Positions 61,780 to 64,000 of a stretch of DNA of 64,000 nucleotides are shown here, piece after piece. The stretch covers positions 33,962,821 through 34,026,820 of the forward strand of contig OX344750.2 of the NCBI GenBank assembly GCA_947034885.2, written 5' to 3'. The notes under the pieces were generated by a model that saw only the letters and a program-made list of their open reading frames with translations, did no database searches and was not told the DNA's origin. The number at the start of each line of letters is the position of its first letter. Position 1 is the first letter of the stretch. The position numbers and the translations under genes are program-made. The DNA is from Thuidium tamariscinum. Lineage: Eukaryota; Streptophyta; Bryopsida; Hypnales; Thuidiaceae.

Positions 61780-62135
61780 CTCCCTACCCCCATTACAGAG
61801 GTTCAGCCACCACTGTCTTCGAAGTCAGTTCTCGTAGTCACCGCGGGAATTTAACTGGAACTGCAAGCCACGGGAAACGGAAAAGTTCAGTTCAGTAAAA
61901 AAGGTCTTCTATACCCTTGTCGATGTTGTGTCTACAGTTTCGTCTAGAAAGTAACGCTAGTTTCTGTGCACGCGACTCCCTTTTCCAGAAAAAATGGGAG
62001 TGCTACACTGTACACATGGAGAAAATCCACAATTCCAGGTTCACTTGACCCTTCAAGCAATATCCGCTTCTGTTGCATTCATTCCACCGGTCCCGTGCGA
62101 CTTTTTAGAAAAGGTAATGGCTTTCCAGTAATTTA
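61780..62135. other. Right subterminal region of CACTA element
   Basis: Between the nested TIR element and the right terminus; no gene. Contains GGTAATGGCTTT, comparable with GGTAATGTCTTT in the left subterminal region. Confidence 0.45.
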
Positions 62136-62181
62136 GTACTGAAAACCCTGCTTGAAAAACACCCTTTTCCTTGTAGTGAAT

Positions 62182-64000
62182 CAACCAAAAATGGAATTTT
62201 TGTTTTTTGAAATCCAAATTTGGTATGCTTATTCAAAATTACTTAAGAATTGAATGTTAATTTTGCAAGATGAAGAATGTTAATCAAATGATGTTTTTTG
62301 CAATTTTCTTTTCAATGACAAAATGGGGTGGGCAATTGAAAGTTGTTGAGTTCTTTACAATACATTCATAATCAACAATGCCTTGGATGCAACACTTATA
62401 TTTGGTCCAAGAAACATTACAAAAATCTAATTATTGATTACACAATATATGTACAATTAATACATGAGATTCTATATAAATCTAGTGTTGGTATTTGAAA
62501 TATCTAAATTTAGAATTAAAAAAATTCATGACTTGTTCTTATGGATCTAAATAGTGCATACTTAAAAGCATTGGAATGCTCTCAATAAAAGTCCAAAAAA
62601 ATAATTTTCCTTAAAAAAAATAATAGTGATTTTTTTGTTGTAATTAGTAAAAATTATAGATGTGCAAGTTTTAATTAGATATTTTTAAGTTTTAAGTTTC
62701 TAAGAATTAACCTAACATTGTTATCAAAACAACCCCCCAAAGCTATTAAATAGTGCCATCTTTTGAGAGGATAGAATAATAAACAATTATTTTCTAAGAA
62801 AACCATACATGAATTACATGGTGGATACATATATCATGTTTCCATTGGTTGCAAAACTTTTTCACAAAATCTAAAAGGGCTACACATTGTTGGGTAGAGA
62901 AGAGCATGTTTAGTAGAACACATGGGATGTCTGGTTGCAAGTTGTTGAGTGAATGACAGGTAAGTGTTGAAAACTCAAATTTTTACTTCAATCTTCACTT
63001 GAATCTTCCATTGGCCCAATCTATGGTGGTTCTATAGAAATAAAAGTAAGAGTTTGTAATAAGAAATAAGCCTTCGGATAGGTAAAATAAAATGGTTAAA
63101 CTACAAGTTGACTGTCCAAAAGATTGACTCCTAAATTTCAAATCTATAATGATTACGAAACGCCTTTTACTAATGGAAAAAATATAGAAGATTCACTATG
63201 TATGTGATCAATCCTACTTTGTCTTCACAAATAAAAAATGGGATAATAATTGTCATAAAAATGATTCCATAGCCTGCAACAAAGTTTACAATGCAAAATT
63301 TTAACAACAACCAGTATCCAAAATAGACTGGGAATAATAAGAACATCACAACGAGCCTCCAAAACCGGCTAAGAAAAACAAATAACAAGTTACAACACAC
63401 GAGTCTTCAATTTCCTTTTTTTTTAATCTCAAATCTTTGATTTTGAGTCTTGAATCTTTTTTCATTCTCAAACTTGAAGAAATCCAACCAGAACTAAGAA
63501 AACTAAATGACATGTTAATTGCGACCTTAAATTTAGTATTATAGATAATTTAAGAATTCAAATGCTAAATGATTTAGCAATTTAGAAAGCTAATAGCATA
63601 ATCTAATCACTTACAAAATTTTAGCTTATGTTAAGATACTGTCCAAAAGTTATTGGAGAATAAAGTGGAGGTCTTCTTCTCTCTTGTTAAACAACCATTG
63701 CTTCTTTAATTTTTAATAACTTTTGATTGCAAACTTCAAATACTATGAGTGAAAGCAATTTTAAAATATTTTATCAATATCTTTAATTTTTGAAAATATT
63801 ACAATAATGTAAAATATTGTTTTAAAGTTGTGAGAGATAAAATCTCAACCTTCTCAAGCAAGAAGATATGAAATGCCTCAAACTTTCATACTAGACAATT
63901 TTTGCATCACAACTCCATTTTATACAAATAAATCCAATTTAAAATTAACATAATGATATAACAACTCTTAAAATTTCAACTTCATCAAAGAAATTGACTA
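62182..64000. other. AT-rich intergenic DNA
   Basis: Composition drops to the AT-rich background immediately outside the CACTA terminus. No gene or element is recognised to the end of the window. Confidence 0.5.

Larger units (their letters stand above)
48005..62178. mobile_element. CACTA (En/Spm) DNA transposon, 14.2 kb, apparently full length
   Basis: The left terminus CACTACTACAGGAGGGGGTG at 48005 pairs with the inverted right terminus CACTACAAGGAAAAGGGTG ending at 62178; similarity continues through TTTTCAA and TTTTTCAGT for about 40 bases. AAT stands immediately outside both ends (48002-48004 and 62179-62181), a 3-bp target duplication as expected for CACTA elements. Inside are a TNP2-type transposase (plus) and a TnpA/TNP1-like gene (minus) transcribed away from each other. 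GC content inside is higher than the AT-rich flanks. A small TIR element is nested near the right end. Confidence 0.88.

Overview
The window looks like nuclear DNA of a land plant. Genes have many short exons with GT-AG introns and long 5' leaders. Intergenic DNA is AT-rich and full of MITE-like elements, and the gene families are plant ones (GEM-type GRAM protein, heavy-metal-associated protein, HVA22, a multi-exon plant AAA ATPase, an En/Spm CACTA transposon). A nuclear copy of mitochondrial cox1 reads bryophyte- or alga-like around its [12 protein letters not shown] stretch, so a moss or liverwort is my best guess, but this is weak. Coordinates on the minus strand are given low to high; exon lists run in transcript order.

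Layout. 1-3600: AT-rich DNA with MITE pieces and a long hairpin. 3618-6400: a four-exon GRAM/GEM-like gene (minus) with a spliced 5' leader. 7420-7849: a frameshifted HVA22/REEP remnant. 8222-9259: a TIR element with an internal tandem duplication. 10047-11119: a two-exon HMA-domain gene (minus). 11.1-19.2 kb: repeat-rich AT desert containing a ~470-bp fold-back and a MITE. 19.2-22 kb: a higher-GC island holding a decayed Myb/SANT (trihelix-like) gene. 23927-35700: the main host gene, a 24-coding-exon AAA ATPase (minus, 947 residues as modelled). 35.8-36.65 kb: a 25-bp minisatellite, a tRNA-derived SINE with target-site duplication, and a Helitron-like end. 36.7-48 kb: repeats, the cox1 NUMT, a second Helitron-like copy on the other strand, and a second large fold-back. 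48005-62178: an apparently complete 14.2-kb CACTA transposon bounded by matching CACTAC termini and an AAT target-site duplication. It carries a transposase gene (plus) and a TnpA/TNP1-like gene (minus) arranged head to head. 62.2-64 kb: AT-rich DNA with nothing recognised.

The host genes are not an operon and need not cooperate. The coherent multi-gene unit is the CACTA element: its TNP2-type transposase and its DNA-binding/coiled-coil partner diverge from a shared ~1.2-kb interval. The transposase frame is interrupted by a single in-frame TGA in an otherwise intact reading frame, so this copy has either just lost autonomy or depends on readthrough or relatives. Exon models were built by eye from splice signals, phase and family similarity; no search was run.
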